64,000 nucleotides of DNA from Flavobacterium branchiophilum NBRC 15030 = ATCC 35035 (GTDB lineage: Bacteria > Bacteroidota > Bacteroidia > Flavobacteriales > Flavobacteriaceae), in the NCBI RefSeq assembly GCF_002217205.1, contig NZ_MUGT01000047.1, positions 42,870 through 106,869 on the forward strand, read 5' to 3'. Both the position numbers and the translations under genes were made by a program. Every line of letters starts with the position of its first letter. Within the stretch, counting starts at the first letter, position 1. This document shows positions 15,376-23,962 of this stretch, one piece after another. Below the pieces are notes generated by a model, which saw nothing but the letters and a program-made list of their open reading frames with translations, searched no databases and was not told the DNA's origin.

Positions 15376-17076
15376 TTAAAATCCTACTGCTTTATCATCT
15401 CCTCTAAAATCTGCACCACCTTCTAATTGCTGGTTTGGCAAAACCAAAATGGCATCTACTTTTCCTATTACAGGGGCTGTTTTTTCGTTTATGAGATAGC
15501 CTTTTTTGACTAACTCATTTAATATTTGAGGGTCAAAACGATGAGGTTCAACTAAAATTTCATCGGGTAACCATTGATGATGAAATCGTGGAGCATCTAC
15601 AGCATCTTGCATACTCATATTGTATTCATAAACATTTAAAAGCGTTTGCAATACCGAAGTGATAATCGTAGAACCTCCAGGTGAACCAAGAACCATATAC
15701 AACCGGCCATTTTTTTCAACTATAGTTGGTGTCATGGAACTGAGCATCCGCTTTTGAGGAGCAATACTGTTGGCTTTTGCACCAATTAGCCCATATATAT
15801 TGGCTACACCTGGTTTTATACTAAAATCGTCCATTTGGTTATTCAAAAAAAAACCCAAATCTTCTGAGTATAATTTGGAGCCAAATGCCCCATTTAAAGT
15901 GGTAGTAGCGGCAACTGCATTTCCAAAAGGATCTATTATAGAATAATGTGTAGTTTCATTACTTTCTGAAAATGAGATAGTTCCATGGTTCAATTCAGAA
16001 GATTTGGTTGCTTTATCAAAACTAAAATCTTTCATTCTCAATTTTAAATAATTTTCGTTGAGCAAGGTTTTTTGAGGAATTTTTACAAAATCAGGATCTC
16101 CTAAAAAATAATTTCTATCTGCATAAGCCCTACGTTCGGCCTCTGTAAGTAATTGCATACTTTGTGTAGAATGGTACCCTAATGTTTGTATATCGAAGGG
16201 TTCTATTTGTTTTAAGATTTGGGCTAAAGTGATACCGCCGCTAGATGGTGGTGCCATAGCAATAATATTCAAATTTTTATAAGGAAAAACAATGGGTTGC
16301 CGCCATTTGACACGGTATTTTTTTAAGTCTTTTAAAGTAATAATACCCTTATTTTTTTGGATAAAGGCAACCAATTGTTGGGCTGTTTTGCCTCGATAAT
16401 ATTCTTTTTGACCATTTTGTAAAATTCGTAAGAGCGTTGCTGCCAATTCAGGTTGTTTTAAGGTATCTCCTTTTTGAAAATCTCTGGCCATTTTTACATT
16501 AATGCCACTAATAGTTGCAATATCTTTTTGATGTTTTTGAAATTGAGCCGCTTGTTTTTCGGTTATTACAATTCCTTTTTGTGCCAATTGAATTGCGGGT
16601 TGAAAAATATCTGACAAGGGTAACGAACCCAACTTTTTGTGTACTGCAAAAATGCCAGCAATAGTGCCTGGAACTCCAATGGCAAGTCCACCATGTACGC
16701 TTAAATTTGGAATAACATTGCCGTTTGCATCTAAATACATGTCCCGATGAGCGGCTAAAGGTGCTTGTTCTCGATAATCTAACGTGCCTACACTCCCATT
16801 TGCTTTTCTATAAACCATAAAACCGCCTCCGCCAATGTTGCCAGCATACGGATATGCTACAGCCAAAGCCAATTCAGTTGCACACATAGCATCAAAAGCA
16901 TTGCCCCCTTTTTGTAAGATAGCTGTTCCTATTTGTGCCGCTTCTTCCCGAGCAGCAACCACCATGGCTTTGGAGGCAATCAATCCTTTTGGTGTTTGGT
17001 CTTGTGCCAAAATGAAATTGCTAATTAATAAAAAAATAGATATAAAAAATGTATTTTTAGTAGGTATAGTCATCAA
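15376..17076 (-). CDS. ggt: Gamma-glutamyltransferase
   Basis: A 566-residue periplasmic Ntn-hydrolase that cleaves or transfers the gamma-glutamyl group of glutathione. The signal peptide is residues 1-24 (FFISIFLLISNFILAQ). The large subunit has KGGNAFDAMCATELALAV and NIGGGGFMVYR. Autocleavage should occur before Thr-375 in NETTHYSIIDPFGN, giving a small subunit with the oxyanion and lid motifs MLSSMTPTIVEKNGR and LGSPGGSTIITSVLQ. All expected residues are present and the length matches the family. It is convergent with the SCO gene, and the regulator upstream is also on the minus strand but separated by 38 bp. Confidence 0.95.
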   Translation of the reverse strand: MMTIPTKNTFFISIFLLISNFILAQDQTPKGLIASKAMVVAAREEAAQIGTAILQKGGNAFDAMCATELALAVAYPYAGNIGGGGFMVYRKANGSVGTLDYREQAPLAAHRDMYLDANGNVIPNLSVHGGLAIGVPGTIAGIFAVHKKLGSLPLSDIFQPAIQLAQKGIVITEKQAAQFQKHQKDIATISGINVKMARDFQKGDTLKQPELAATLLRILQNGQKEYYRGKTAQQLVAFIQKNKGIITLKDLKKYRVKWRQPIVFPYKNLNIIAMAPPSSGGITLAQILKQIEPFDIQTLGYHSTQSMQLLTEAERRAYADRNYFLGDPDFVKIPQKTLLNENYLKLRMKDFSFDKATKSSELNHGTISFSESNETTHYSIIDPFGNAVAATTTLNGAFGSKLYSEDLGFFLNNQMDDFSIKPGVANIYGLIGAKANSIAPQKRMLSSMTPTIVEKNGRLYMVLGSPGGSTIITSVLQTLLNVYEYNMSMQDAVDAPRFHHQWLPDEILVEPHRFDPQILNELVKKGYLINEKTAPVIGKVDAILVLPNQQLEGGADFRGDDKAVGF

Positions 17077-17114
17077 AAATAAAGGTTAGATTTATGAAAA
17101 TAGTAGTCAGGATT

Positions 17115-17798
17115 TTAACCTAATGCCAACATTTTTAATTTGTTTGCGTTCAAAATGATTATTTTTTTTCCAATAATATCAATATCATTATTTTTATTAA
17201 ATTCCGACAATAACCTGATGCAACTTTCTGTTGCCGTACCAATCATGCCAGCCATTTCCTCTCTCGACAATTGAATTTTGAGACTGCCATCTGGATTTTC
17301 GCCAAAATTTTCATACAAATAAATCAATGTTTCTGCCAACCGTTGCTTGACTGTTTTTTGAGCTAATGAAATGGTGTGGTCGTCGGCTTCTTTCAAATCG
17401 TTGCATATTGTTTTGAGTACCGCCATCGAAAATTTTTGATTTTCCTGAAAAAAGGGCATCATCTCACTTTTGGGTATAAAACATACTTTCATTTCTTCCA
17501 AAGCTACTGCACTTAAATTGGCATTTTCGTCGCTAATCATCGAGCGTTGCCCCAGTAGCTCGCCCGATTTGACAATTTTTATAATATGGTCTTTGCCATT
17601 TGTGCCAAGTTTGGTCATTTTACAAGCTCCTTCTTTAACACAAAACACCCCATTTGTTGCATCGCCTTCATTAAATATGGCATCCCCTTTTTTTAGATTG
17701 TATGTCGTTTTACAAATGGCAACTTTCGCCAATTCAGCTTCAGTTAGAGCGTTTAAAGAACTGTATTTTCTTACATCGCATTGTTCGCAGATTGTCAT
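17115..17798 (-). CDS. Crp/Fnr family transcriptional regulator, Fnr-like
   Basis: A 227-residue regulator with a cyclic-nucleotide-binding-type sensor domain (residues about 15-125; KKGDAIFNEGDATNGVFCVK) and a C-terminal winged helix-turn-helix (about 150-225; LSREEMAGMIGTATESCIRLL, where E and R of the recognition helix fit the E-SxxR pattern of Fnr). The N terminus has Cys-4 and Cys-7 (CEQC), with Cys-29 and Cys-106 further on. Cys-106 sits where E. coli Fnr has Cys-122, so an iron-sulfur or redox-sensing role is possible but the third ligand is not in the usual place. It is divergent from ccoI with a Fnr-like palindrome between them, suggesting control of ccoI and of itself. Confidence 0.85.
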   Translation of the reverse strand: MTICEQCDVRKYSSLNALTEAELAKVAICKTTYNLKKGDAIFNEGDATNGVFCVKEGACKMTKLGTNGKDHIIKIVKSGELLGQRSMISDENANLSAVALEEMKVCFIPKSEMMPFFQENQKFSMAVLKTICNDLKEADDHTISLAQKTVKQRLAETLIYLYENFGENPDGSLKIQLSREEMAGMIGTATESCIRLLSEFNKNNDIDIIGKKIIILNANKLKMLALG

Positions 17799-17868
17799 AT
17801 TTGATGTATTAAGTGTTGAAATATTTGTAAGTAATATATTTAAAAAATAATTATTCTAAATTTTATAA

Positions 17869-17876
17869 CAAAAATA
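17869..17876 (-). promoter_or_regulatory. -7 box of the Fnr-type regulator gene
   Basis: On the minus strand this reads TATTTTTG, matching TAnnTTTG, 71 nt before the regulator ATG. The palindrome at 17886-17899 would fall in the -20 to -33 area of this promoter, a position where a bound protein could block or recruit RNA polymerase. Confidence 0.5.
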
Positions 17877-17885
17877 TAACTTTTA

Positions 17886-17899
17886 ATGATAATTATCAT
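17886..17899. promoter_or_regulatory. Fnr-box-like perfect palindrome
   Basis: ATGATAATTATCAT is a 14-bp perfect palindrome. Compared with the Fnr consensus TTGAT-N4-ATCAA it keeps TGAT-N4-ATCA and differs only in the outermost base of each half. It lies between the divergent regulator and ccoI promoters, 33 nt upstream of the ccoI -7 box. ccoI/fixI genes are classical Fnr targets, which supports this reading; a Fur-like site was considered less likely. Confidence 0.6.
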
Positions 17900-17931
17900 C
17901 ATTTTTTAGAATGTTTTTTTGAATATTTGCA

Positions 17932-17939
17932 TTATACTA
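17932..17939 (+). promoter_or_regulatory. -7 box of ccoI
   Basis: AATATTTG matches TAnnTTTG at every position but the first. Transcription would start around 17944-17947, which excludes the upstream start codons at 17919 and 17943 and favours the ATG at 17952. Confidence 0.45.
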
Positions 17940-17951
17940 AAAATGCTTTTT

Positions 17952-20339
17952 ATGGTTGTCGAAAAATGTTTTCATTGTGGCTTGGATACGGATGCAAATA
18001 ATGAAATTGAATTTGATAAAAAAAAATTTTGTTGCAATGGTTGCAAAACAGTGTACGAAATATTTTCCATCAACGACATGAGCTGTTATTATGATTTTGA
18101 AAAAACACCTGGCAGTACACCCAACGACATTCAGGGCAAATATGATTTCTTAAAAAATGAAGATATTATTATAAAAATATTAGATTTTAAAGAAAATACA
18201 AACTGTATTATCTCTTTAACTATTCCTCACATTCATTGCAGCTCGTGTATTTGGGTTTTAGAAAACTTACAACGATTAAATCAAGGCATTTCAAAATCTG
18301 AAGTCAATTTTAATCAAAAAAAAGTAAGAATTCATTTTGATAATGATCTTGTTTCGCTTCATGAAATTGTAATTGTTTTGTGTTCAATTGGCTATGAACC
18401 CTACATCAGTCTCGAAAATTATGAAACAGGAACTCCGTCTATCGATCGATCATTGACCTACAAACTTGGAGTAGCCTTTTTTTGTTTTGGCAACATCATG
18501 TTATTGTCATTTCCCGAATATTTTGAGGTTGATGAATTTTGGCTCAACCAATACCGTAATTTTTTCAGATGGCTTATTTTTGCTTTGTCCATTCCTAGTT
18601 TTGTATATGCGGCCAGTAGTTATTATGTTTCAGCATTCAAAAGCCTTAAAAGCGGTATGCTCAATATGGATATCCCAATTGCGTTGGGCATCATTGTCAT
18701 GTTTGTTCGTAGTACTTTTGACATTATAATGGATTATGGATCGGGTTTTTTTGATAGTTTAACAGGGTTGATATTTTTTATGCTATTGGGCAAAATGTTT
18801 CAAATTAAAACTTACAATTTTTTAAGTTTTGAACGAGATTACAAATCCTATTTTCCTATTGCAGTTACCAAAGTAAACCCTACCCATACACTAGAGGAAA
18901 GTATAGCGGTATATGATATTCAAAAAGGCGATATGTTGCTCATTCGCAATCAAGAACTGATACCTGTTGATGGTATTTTATTGTCTGAAGAAGCGGCTAT
19001 TGATTATAGTTTTGTAACGGGCGAATCGCAACCCGTTTTTAAGAAATCTGGCGACACCCTGTATGCAGGAGGCAAGCAAATAGGAAAACCAATAGAAATG
19101 ACGGTTTTACATACGATTTCGCAAAGTTATCTGACACAATTGTGGAGCAACGATGTTTTTCAAAAAACGGTCAATCAAAAGTATAAAACAATTACAGATA
19201 CTGTTAGCAAATATTTTACTCCTATATTATTAATCACGGCATTTGCAGGATTTGGATTTTGGATTTTTCAAAATACCAATACCGCTTTCAACGTTTTTAC
19301 GGCCGTTTTGATAGTTGCTTGCCCGTGTGCATTGGCACTTACCGCACCGTTTACTTTTGGCAATGTATTACGAATATTAGGAAAAAATGAATTTTATCTT
19401 AAAAATGCTTTAGTAATAGAGCAAATAGCACAAATAGACACTATTGTTTTTGACAAAACAGGCACCATAACGAGCAATTTAAAATCAGAAATTTCATATA
19501 TTGGTAGCACTATATTGGATGCCGATATGGCAATTGTAAAAAGTACTTTGAGAAGTTCAAACCATCCATTAAGTAGGTTGTTATATGATTTTTTACCTGC
19601 ATTTCCATCTATTAAATTAACTGATTATGAAGAAGTTACTGGCAAAGGATTGAAAGCTACTTTCCAAAATAAAACCATCACACTAGGTTCTAAAACATTT
19701 GTTGGAGCAGCCTCAATTATTGAAAACGAAAACCACCTGCAAACAGCCGTTCATATAGCCATTTCTGGAGTTTATCATGGTAAATTTGTTTTCAAAAATA
19801 ATTACCGCAAGGGTTTAACCAAGCTTTTTCAACAATTGAGTACACAATTTGAGTTGAAAATAGTTTCTGGCGACAATGAAGGCGAAAAAGAGCGTTTAGA
19901 AAAATGGTTGCCTCCACATGTTGAAATGGTTTTTAACCAAAAACCCGAGCAAAAACTTGATTTTATCAAACAGCTTCAAATCGAAGGAAAGCGAGTCATG
20001 ATGATTGGCGATGGGCTAAATGATGCAGGAGCACTGGCTCAAAGCCACGTTGGTATTTCAATTTCCGAAGATGTCAATGTTTTTTCTCCTGCTTGCGATG
20101 CTATTTTAGCGGCTTCAAAGTTTGAAAAAATTCCTGCATTTTTAGCATATTCACAGCAAGCCATGACTACTATCAAATGGAGTTTTACACTCTCAATACT
20201 GTATAATATTGTGGGGCTAGGTTTTGCTCTCACGGGACAATTACAACCTCTAGTTGCAGCCATTATTATGCCTCTAAGCACCATTACCATTGTAAGTTTT
20301 GTAACGATAATGAGTACTTATTTTGCAAAAAAATTATAA
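17952..20339 (+). CDS. ccoI: Copper-translocating P-type ATPase CcoI/FixI type
   Basis: About 795 residues from the chosen ATG. The N terminus carries a cysteine-rich metal-binding domain (CFHCG and CCNGCKTVYEIF), followed by an HMA-type domain with HCSSCIWVLENL. Eight membrane helices are expected; the copper signature CPC occurs in VACPCALALTAPF, the phosphorylation site is DKTGTIT, and HPLSR and GDGLNDAGALAQ complete the P-type set. This architecture is that of CcoI/FixI, which exports copper for assembly of cbb3-type cytochrome oxidase. The usual partners ccoS, ccoN and ccoG do not follow; the next gene is a peptidase, so the oxidase genes must be elsewhere. The start was set by the -7 box position; an upstream ATG at 17919 is less likely. 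Confidence 0.9.
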   Translation: MVVEKCFHCGLDTDANNEIEFDKKKFCCNGCKTVYEIFSINDMSCYYDFEKTPGSTPNDIQGKYDFLKNEDIIIKILDFKENTNCIISLTIPHIHCSSCIWVLENLQRLNQGISKSEVNFNQKKVRIHFDNDLVSLHEIVIVLCSIGYEPYISLENYETGTPSIDRSLTYKLGVAFFCFGNIMLLSFPEYFEVDEFWLNQYRNFFRWLIFALSIPSFVYAASSYYVSAFKSLKSGMLNMDIPIALGIIVMFVRSTFDIIMDYGSGFFDSLTGLIFFMLLGKMFQIKTYNFLSFERDYKSYFPIAVTKVNPTHTLEESIAVYDIQKGDMLLIRNQELIPVDGILLSEEAAIDYSFVTGESQPVFKKSGDTLYAGGKQIGKPIEMTVLHTISQSYLTQLWSNDVFQKTVNQKYKTITDTVSKYFTPILLITAFAGFGFWIFQNTNTAFNVFTAVLIVACPCALALTAPFTFGNVLRILGKNEFYLKNALVIEQIAQIDTIVFDKTGTITSNLKSEISYIGSTILDADMAIVKSTLRSSNHPLSRLLYDFLPAFPSIKLTDYEEVTGKGLKATFQNKTITLGSKTFVGAASIIENENHLQTAVHIAISGVYHGKFVFKNNYRKGLTKLFQQLSTQFELKIVSGDNEGEKERLEKWLPPHVEMVFNQKPEQKLDFIKQLQIEGKRVMMIGDGLNDAGALAQSHVGISISEDVNVFSPACDAILAASKFEKIPAFLAYSQQAMTTIKWSFTLSILYNIVGLGFALTGQLQPLVAAIIMPLSTITIVSFVTIMSTYFAKKL

Positions 20340-20385
20340 AAAAACGATTTTTTTATTTTTTTTATCAATAAAACCTAAATTTTGC

Positions 20386-20393
20386 TATATTTG
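20386..20393 (+). promoter_or_regulatory. -7 box of the M1 aminopeptidase gene
   Basis: TATATTTG matches TAnnTTTG fully. Transcription would start near 20400, so translation most likely begins at the ATG of 20417 rather than at 20399. Confidence 0.5.
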
Positions 20394-20416
20394 TTTTGAT
20401 GAAAAAAAGTAGCAAT

Positions 20417-22480
20417 ATGAAGTATTTTCTTTGGTTATTTATCGCAATTGGAACACAGGCACAACAATTCAAAAATGTTGATTTTCAATCTGTTAAAGCA
20501 AACTTAGACTTAGATGTAGCAACTAAAAAAGTTATAGGGCAAGTTGCTTTTCAATTTGAGGTAATGAATGAAATAGATACTATAAAAATTGATGCCGTCA
20601 ATATGAAAGTTGATGATGTTCGGTTAAACAACAAAAAAGTTAAATATTTAGTTACCAACAAACAAATTCTCTTGTTTGACAACATCAAACGGGCTACCAA
20701 TTACCTTACATTTAATTATGAAGTACAGCCCAAACAAACCATGTATTTTGTAGGCAATAATGACGATTTGCAAATTTGGACACAAGGGCAAGGCAAAAAT
20801 AGCAGCGCTTGGTTTCCAAGTTTTGATGATTTGAACGAAAAATTGATTTTTAATCTCACGATTGGATTTGACAAAAAATTTGAAGTCATTTCAAATGGCC
20901 TATTAAAAAAGACTTTTTTCAAAAAAAATAAAAAATATTGGACTTATGAAATGCAAAAACCCATGAGTTCCTACTTGTTGATGTTGGCAATTGGTCAATT
21001 TGAACATCAAAAAATAAAAACTTCATCGGGCATTCCTTTATCATTGTATTATCAGCCCAAAGACCGTTCAAAATATGAAGCCACTTACCGGTATTCTAAA
21101 GAAATATTTGACTTTTTTGAAAAAGAAATAGGAGTTCCCTATCCTTGGTCTGTTTACAAACAAATTCCCGTGAAAGATTTTTTATATGCAGGCATGGAAA
21201 ATACTACAGCAACTATTTTTTCGCAAGATTTTGTTATAGATGCTATTGGTTTTCATGATAAAAGTTATGTCAATGTCAATGCACATGAATTGGCCCATCA
21301 TTGGTTTGGAGACTTAATTACTTCAAAATCAGATGTAGATCATTGGTTACACGAAGGATTTGCAACATATTATGCCCTTTTGGCAGAAGCACATTTGTAT
21401 GGTCAAAATGAAATGGATTGGGAATTATACAACATGGCCGAACAATTGCAAAAAGCATCTGAAACGGATTCGATACCCATTTTAAGTAACAAGGCCAGTT
21501 CGCTAACCTATTATAAAAAAGGAGCATGGGCACTGCATGCACTAAAACATCAAATTGGGCCAGAAGCATTTCGAAAAGGAATAAAAAATTATTTACAAAA
21601 ATATCAATTTTTAAATGTCAATACAAATGAATTTTTAGATGAAATGAACAAAGTAGCTCCATTTGATCAGGCTGTTTTTAAGAAAAAATGGCTCGAAAAC
21701 GGCAAATTTGACATCATTGAAGCCATGAAAATTTTAAATCAAAGCCCGTTCATGAATCAATATTTTGATGTGGCTTCTATGGAAAATGTTAGCTATTTAG
21801 ACAAAAAAAGTACCTTTTTAGAGCTTATGAAGTCCGATGCTTTTTACCCTATCAAATCAGAAATATTGTTTCAAATTAAAGATATTCCTTACGAGTCAAA
21901 ATCAGATATTGTACAAGCCGCTTTTGCAACACAAAACTTGTCTATCAAACAAGATATTGCCCGACTGGGTATTCATTCGGAAGATTTTAAACCGCTTTAT
22001 ACTCAATTATTAAATGATAATTCCTATATTACAAAAGAAATTGTATTGACTAATTTATGGCGAAAATTTCCCGAAGACCAAACCGCACTCTTAAATCAAA
22101 CCCAGGAATGGATAGGTTTTAATGATAAAAATTTACGTATTTTGTGGCTTACCTTGGCATTAAAAACGTCTAATTATAACCCTCAAAACAAAACCTCATT
22201 TTATGACGAGTTAATTGAATATTCGTCCGAAAAATATGAAAGTGCTACCCGACAAAATGCTTTAAATAATTTGATTTTTTTAAACAAAAATGATTTCAAT
22301 TATTTGCCACATTTAGTTCAAGCTTTGACCAGTCATAAATGGCAATTTTCAAAATTTGCAAGAGAAAAAATCCGTTTGATGCTCAAAAATAGCTCCCATC
22401 GAAGTTATTTTGAAACTTTATTGGTTACACTTCCAAATGATCAAAAAACAATTTTAAATCATTTATTATTAGAAAAATGA
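20417..22480 (+). CDS. M1 family zinc aminopeptidase
   Basis: A 687-residue exported metallopeptidase (from the ATG at 20417; an in-frame ATG lies at 20399). The signal peptide is MKYFLWLFIAIGTQA. The N-terminal beta-sandwich domain is followed by the catalytic domain with the substrate-anchoring GMENTTATIF and the zinc motif HELAHHWFGD (His-290, Glu-291, His-294) plus Glu-313 in WLHEGFATYYA. A C-terminal helical repeat region (about 430-687) is present as in the ERAP/aminopeptidase N group. It removes N-terminal residues from peptides, here probably in the periplasm. The stop codon overlaps the start of the patatin gene (ATGA), so the two are translationally coupled. Confidence 0.92.
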   Translation: MKYFLWLFIAIGTQAQQFKNVDFQSVKANLDLDVATKKVIGQVAFQFEVMNEIDTIKIDAVNMKVDDVRLNNKKVKYLVTNKQILLFDNIKRATNYLTFNYEVQPKQTMYFVGNNDDLQIWTQGQGKNSSAWFPSFDDLNEKLIFNLTIGFDKKFEVISNGLLKKTFFKKNKKYWTYEMQKPMSSYLLMLAIGQFEHQKIKTSSGIPLSLYYQPKDRSKYEATYRYSKEIFDFFEKEIGVPYPWSVYKQIPVKDFLYAGMENTTATIFSQDFVIDAIGFHDKSYVNVNAHELAHHWFGDLITSKSDVDHWLHEGFATYYALLAEAHLYGQNEMDWELYNMAEQLQKASETDSIPILSNKASSLTYYKKGAWALHALKHQIGPEAFRKGIKNYLQKYQFLNVNTNEFLDEMNKVAPFDQAVFKKKWLENGKFDIIEAMKILNQSPFMNQYFDVASMENVSYLDKKSTFLELMKSDAFYPIKSEILFQIKDIPYESKSDIVQAAFATQNLSIKQDIARLGIHSEDFKPLYTQLLNDNSYITKEIVLTNLWRKFPEDQTALLNQTQEWIGFNDKNLRILWLTLALKTSNYNPQNKTSFYDELIEYSSEKYESATRQNALNNLIFLNKNDFNYLPHLVQALTSHKWQFSKFAREKIRLMLKNSSHRSYFETLLVTLPNDQKTILNHLLLEK

Positions 22481-23367
22481 GAGCATTAGTAATTTCAGGC
22501 GGGGGCAGCAAAGGGGCTTTTGCGGGCGGAGTAGCCCAATACCTTATCGAAAATAGGGGGTTTGAATACGACCTTTTTTTAGGTACTTCTACCGGCAGTT
22601 TGCTAATTCCACATTTGGCATTAAGCAAAGTGGACAAAATTTTTGGCATTTATACAAGTGTTGATATGTCGAAAATTTTTGACATCAATCCGTTTAAAAT
22701 TAAAATGGAGAATGGAATAGAGGTAGTTAGTATCAATCATTTTAATGTAATCAAACAATTTTTTAGAGGCCGACGAACTTTTGGCGAAAGCCAAAGATTG
22801 AGAAAATATATTAAAGATAATTTTACAAAAGAAGAATTTAATCTACTTAAAAACTCCTCAAAAGACATTGTAGTTACAGTTACCAACTTGTCTAAAAACG
22901 AAGTAGAATACAAATCGATTAAAGATTTTAATTATCAAGATTTTTGTGATTGGGTTTGGATTTCTTGTAATTATATACCATTTATGAGTTTAAGCTCACG
23001 AAATGGCTCTTTGTATGGCGATGGCGGATTTTCTAGCTTAGTTCCAATTCGAGAGGCCATCAATAGAGGAGCCACAGAAATAGATGTTATTATTTTGGAA
23101 ACAGAAAAATTATTACAACCCAGAAACATCGGAAAAAACCCATTTTCGTTGATGGTTGATTTGTTTCAAACCCTTTTAGACCAAATTGAAAAACACGATA
23201 TTACCATAGGTAAACTCGCAGCAAATAATAAAAATGTAAAATTAAACTTATATTACACTCCTTCTTCTTTAACAAACAATCCATTGATTTTTAATAAAAA
23301 TAAAATGAAAATCTGGTGGGACGAAGGGTTTCAATATGCAACCAGCAAAAATAAAGGTATTAAATAA
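22477..23367 (+). CDS. Patatin-like phospholipase
   Basis: A 296-residue patatin family hydrolase. The oxyanion motif SGGGSKGAFAGG starts at residue 6, the nucleophile elbow GTSTGS gives Ser near residue 39, and the catalytic Asp lies in GDGGFSSLVP near residue 187 (DGG). All three are intact, so an active lipid acyl hydrolase is expected. There is no signal peptide, so it probably works on the inner face of the membrane or in the cytoplasm. The ATG overlaps the stop of the upstream peptidase gene by 4 nt. The 3' end overlaps the convergent neighbour by 8 bp. Confidence 0.9.
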   Translation: MRALVISGGGSKGAFAGGVAQYLIENRGFEYDLFLGTSTGSLLIPHLALSKVDKIFGIYTSVDMSKIFDINPFKIKMENGIEVVSINHFNVIKQFFRGRRTFGESQRLRKYIKDNFTKEEFNLLKNSSKDIVVTVTNLSKNEVEYKSIKDFNYQDFCDWVWISCNYIPFMSLSSRNGSLYGDGGFSSLVPIREAINRGATEIDVIILETEKLLQPRNIGKNPFSLMVDLFQTLLDQIEKHDITIGKLAANNKNVKLNLYYTPSSLTNNPLIFNKNKMKIWWDEGFQYATSKNKGIK

Positions 23368-23881
23368 TACTTTTTATCTCATTTTTAATAAAAGAAATTG
23401 CCTCTACACTTGGTGATTTTTTATCCAAAAGTGCTTTCAAAATAGACTCCCTAAGTTGGTTGGCATTTGTTATTGAAGTTTCTTTATTGGTATTTCTAAT
23501 AATTTGAATGGTTGTATTTTTAGCAGCCATAATGATAGTCCAAGCCGCTTCAGAAAGGTACAATTGTTGGGTTAAATTGTGTTCAAATTCTTGTTCGATT
23601 TGTGCAACAACAAAATTTTCATAATCCCATTTATTTTCGGATATAGGCTGAATTCTAATTAGTAATTGAGATAAAGATATACGCTCTAAAAACAAAATCA
23701 TTCTTTCAAAAGCTTGTAATTGCAATGGCAAAACCGTTTTTTGACTCTCTTTTTGAAGCATCCATTTCCTGATTTTTTGTTGTTCTTTGAAATGTAAATT
23801 AAATAAATAATATGCCACACATCCTGTAATTATGGAGGGTAAGGTATAGGCTAATATTTGAATAAATGGGGTTGATGTCAT
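23360..23881 (-). CDS. Membrane-anchored hypothetical protein (DUF7935-like)
   Basis: About 173 residues from the ATG at 23881 (MTSTPFIQILAYTL). A longer reading to 24052 was discarded because it would run through the promoter and start of the divergent transporter and adds a low-complexity Ser/Lys/Asn-rich segment. One N-terminal membrane helix (about residues 5-25, ILAYTLPSIITGCVAYYLF) precedes a soluble helical domain with QLQAFERMILFLERISLSQL and VAQIEQEFEHNLTQQLYL. I remember this as a flavobacterial family called DUF7935; its function is unknown. It is convergent with the patatin gene. Confidence 0.7.
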   Translation of the reverse strand: MTSTPFIQILAYTLPSIITGCVAYYLFNLHFKEQQKIRKWMLQKESQKTVLPLQLQAFERMILFLERISLSQLLIRIQPISENKWDYENFVVAQIEQEFEHNLTQQLYLSEAAWTIIMAAKNTTIQIIRNTNKETSITNANQLRESILKALLDKKSPSVEAISFIKNEIKSII

Positions 23882-23939
23882 GATTTTGAATTTGAATGCA
23901 AATAAACAAAAAAACAAATCATTTGAAGCATTTATTGAG

Positions 23940-23947
23940 TATTTTTG
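23940..23947 (+). promoter_or_regulatory. -7 box of the TSUP transporter gene
   Basis: TATTTTTG is a full TAnnTTTG match. It contains the TTG at 23945, so that codon cannot be a translated start; the ATG at 23963 can. Confidence 0.55.
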
Positions 23948-23962
23948 AGCAAATTTTTTTTT

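Noticed and set aside
17886..17899. Palindrome as a Fur box
   Set aside because: It resembles part of the 19-bp Fur consensus but lacks the third hexamer, and the neighbouring genes (Fnr-type regulator, ccoI) fit an Fnr box better.
17919..17951. Upstream starts of ccoI
   Set aside because: Both lie inside or just behind the proposed -7 box, so they would not be in the transcript.
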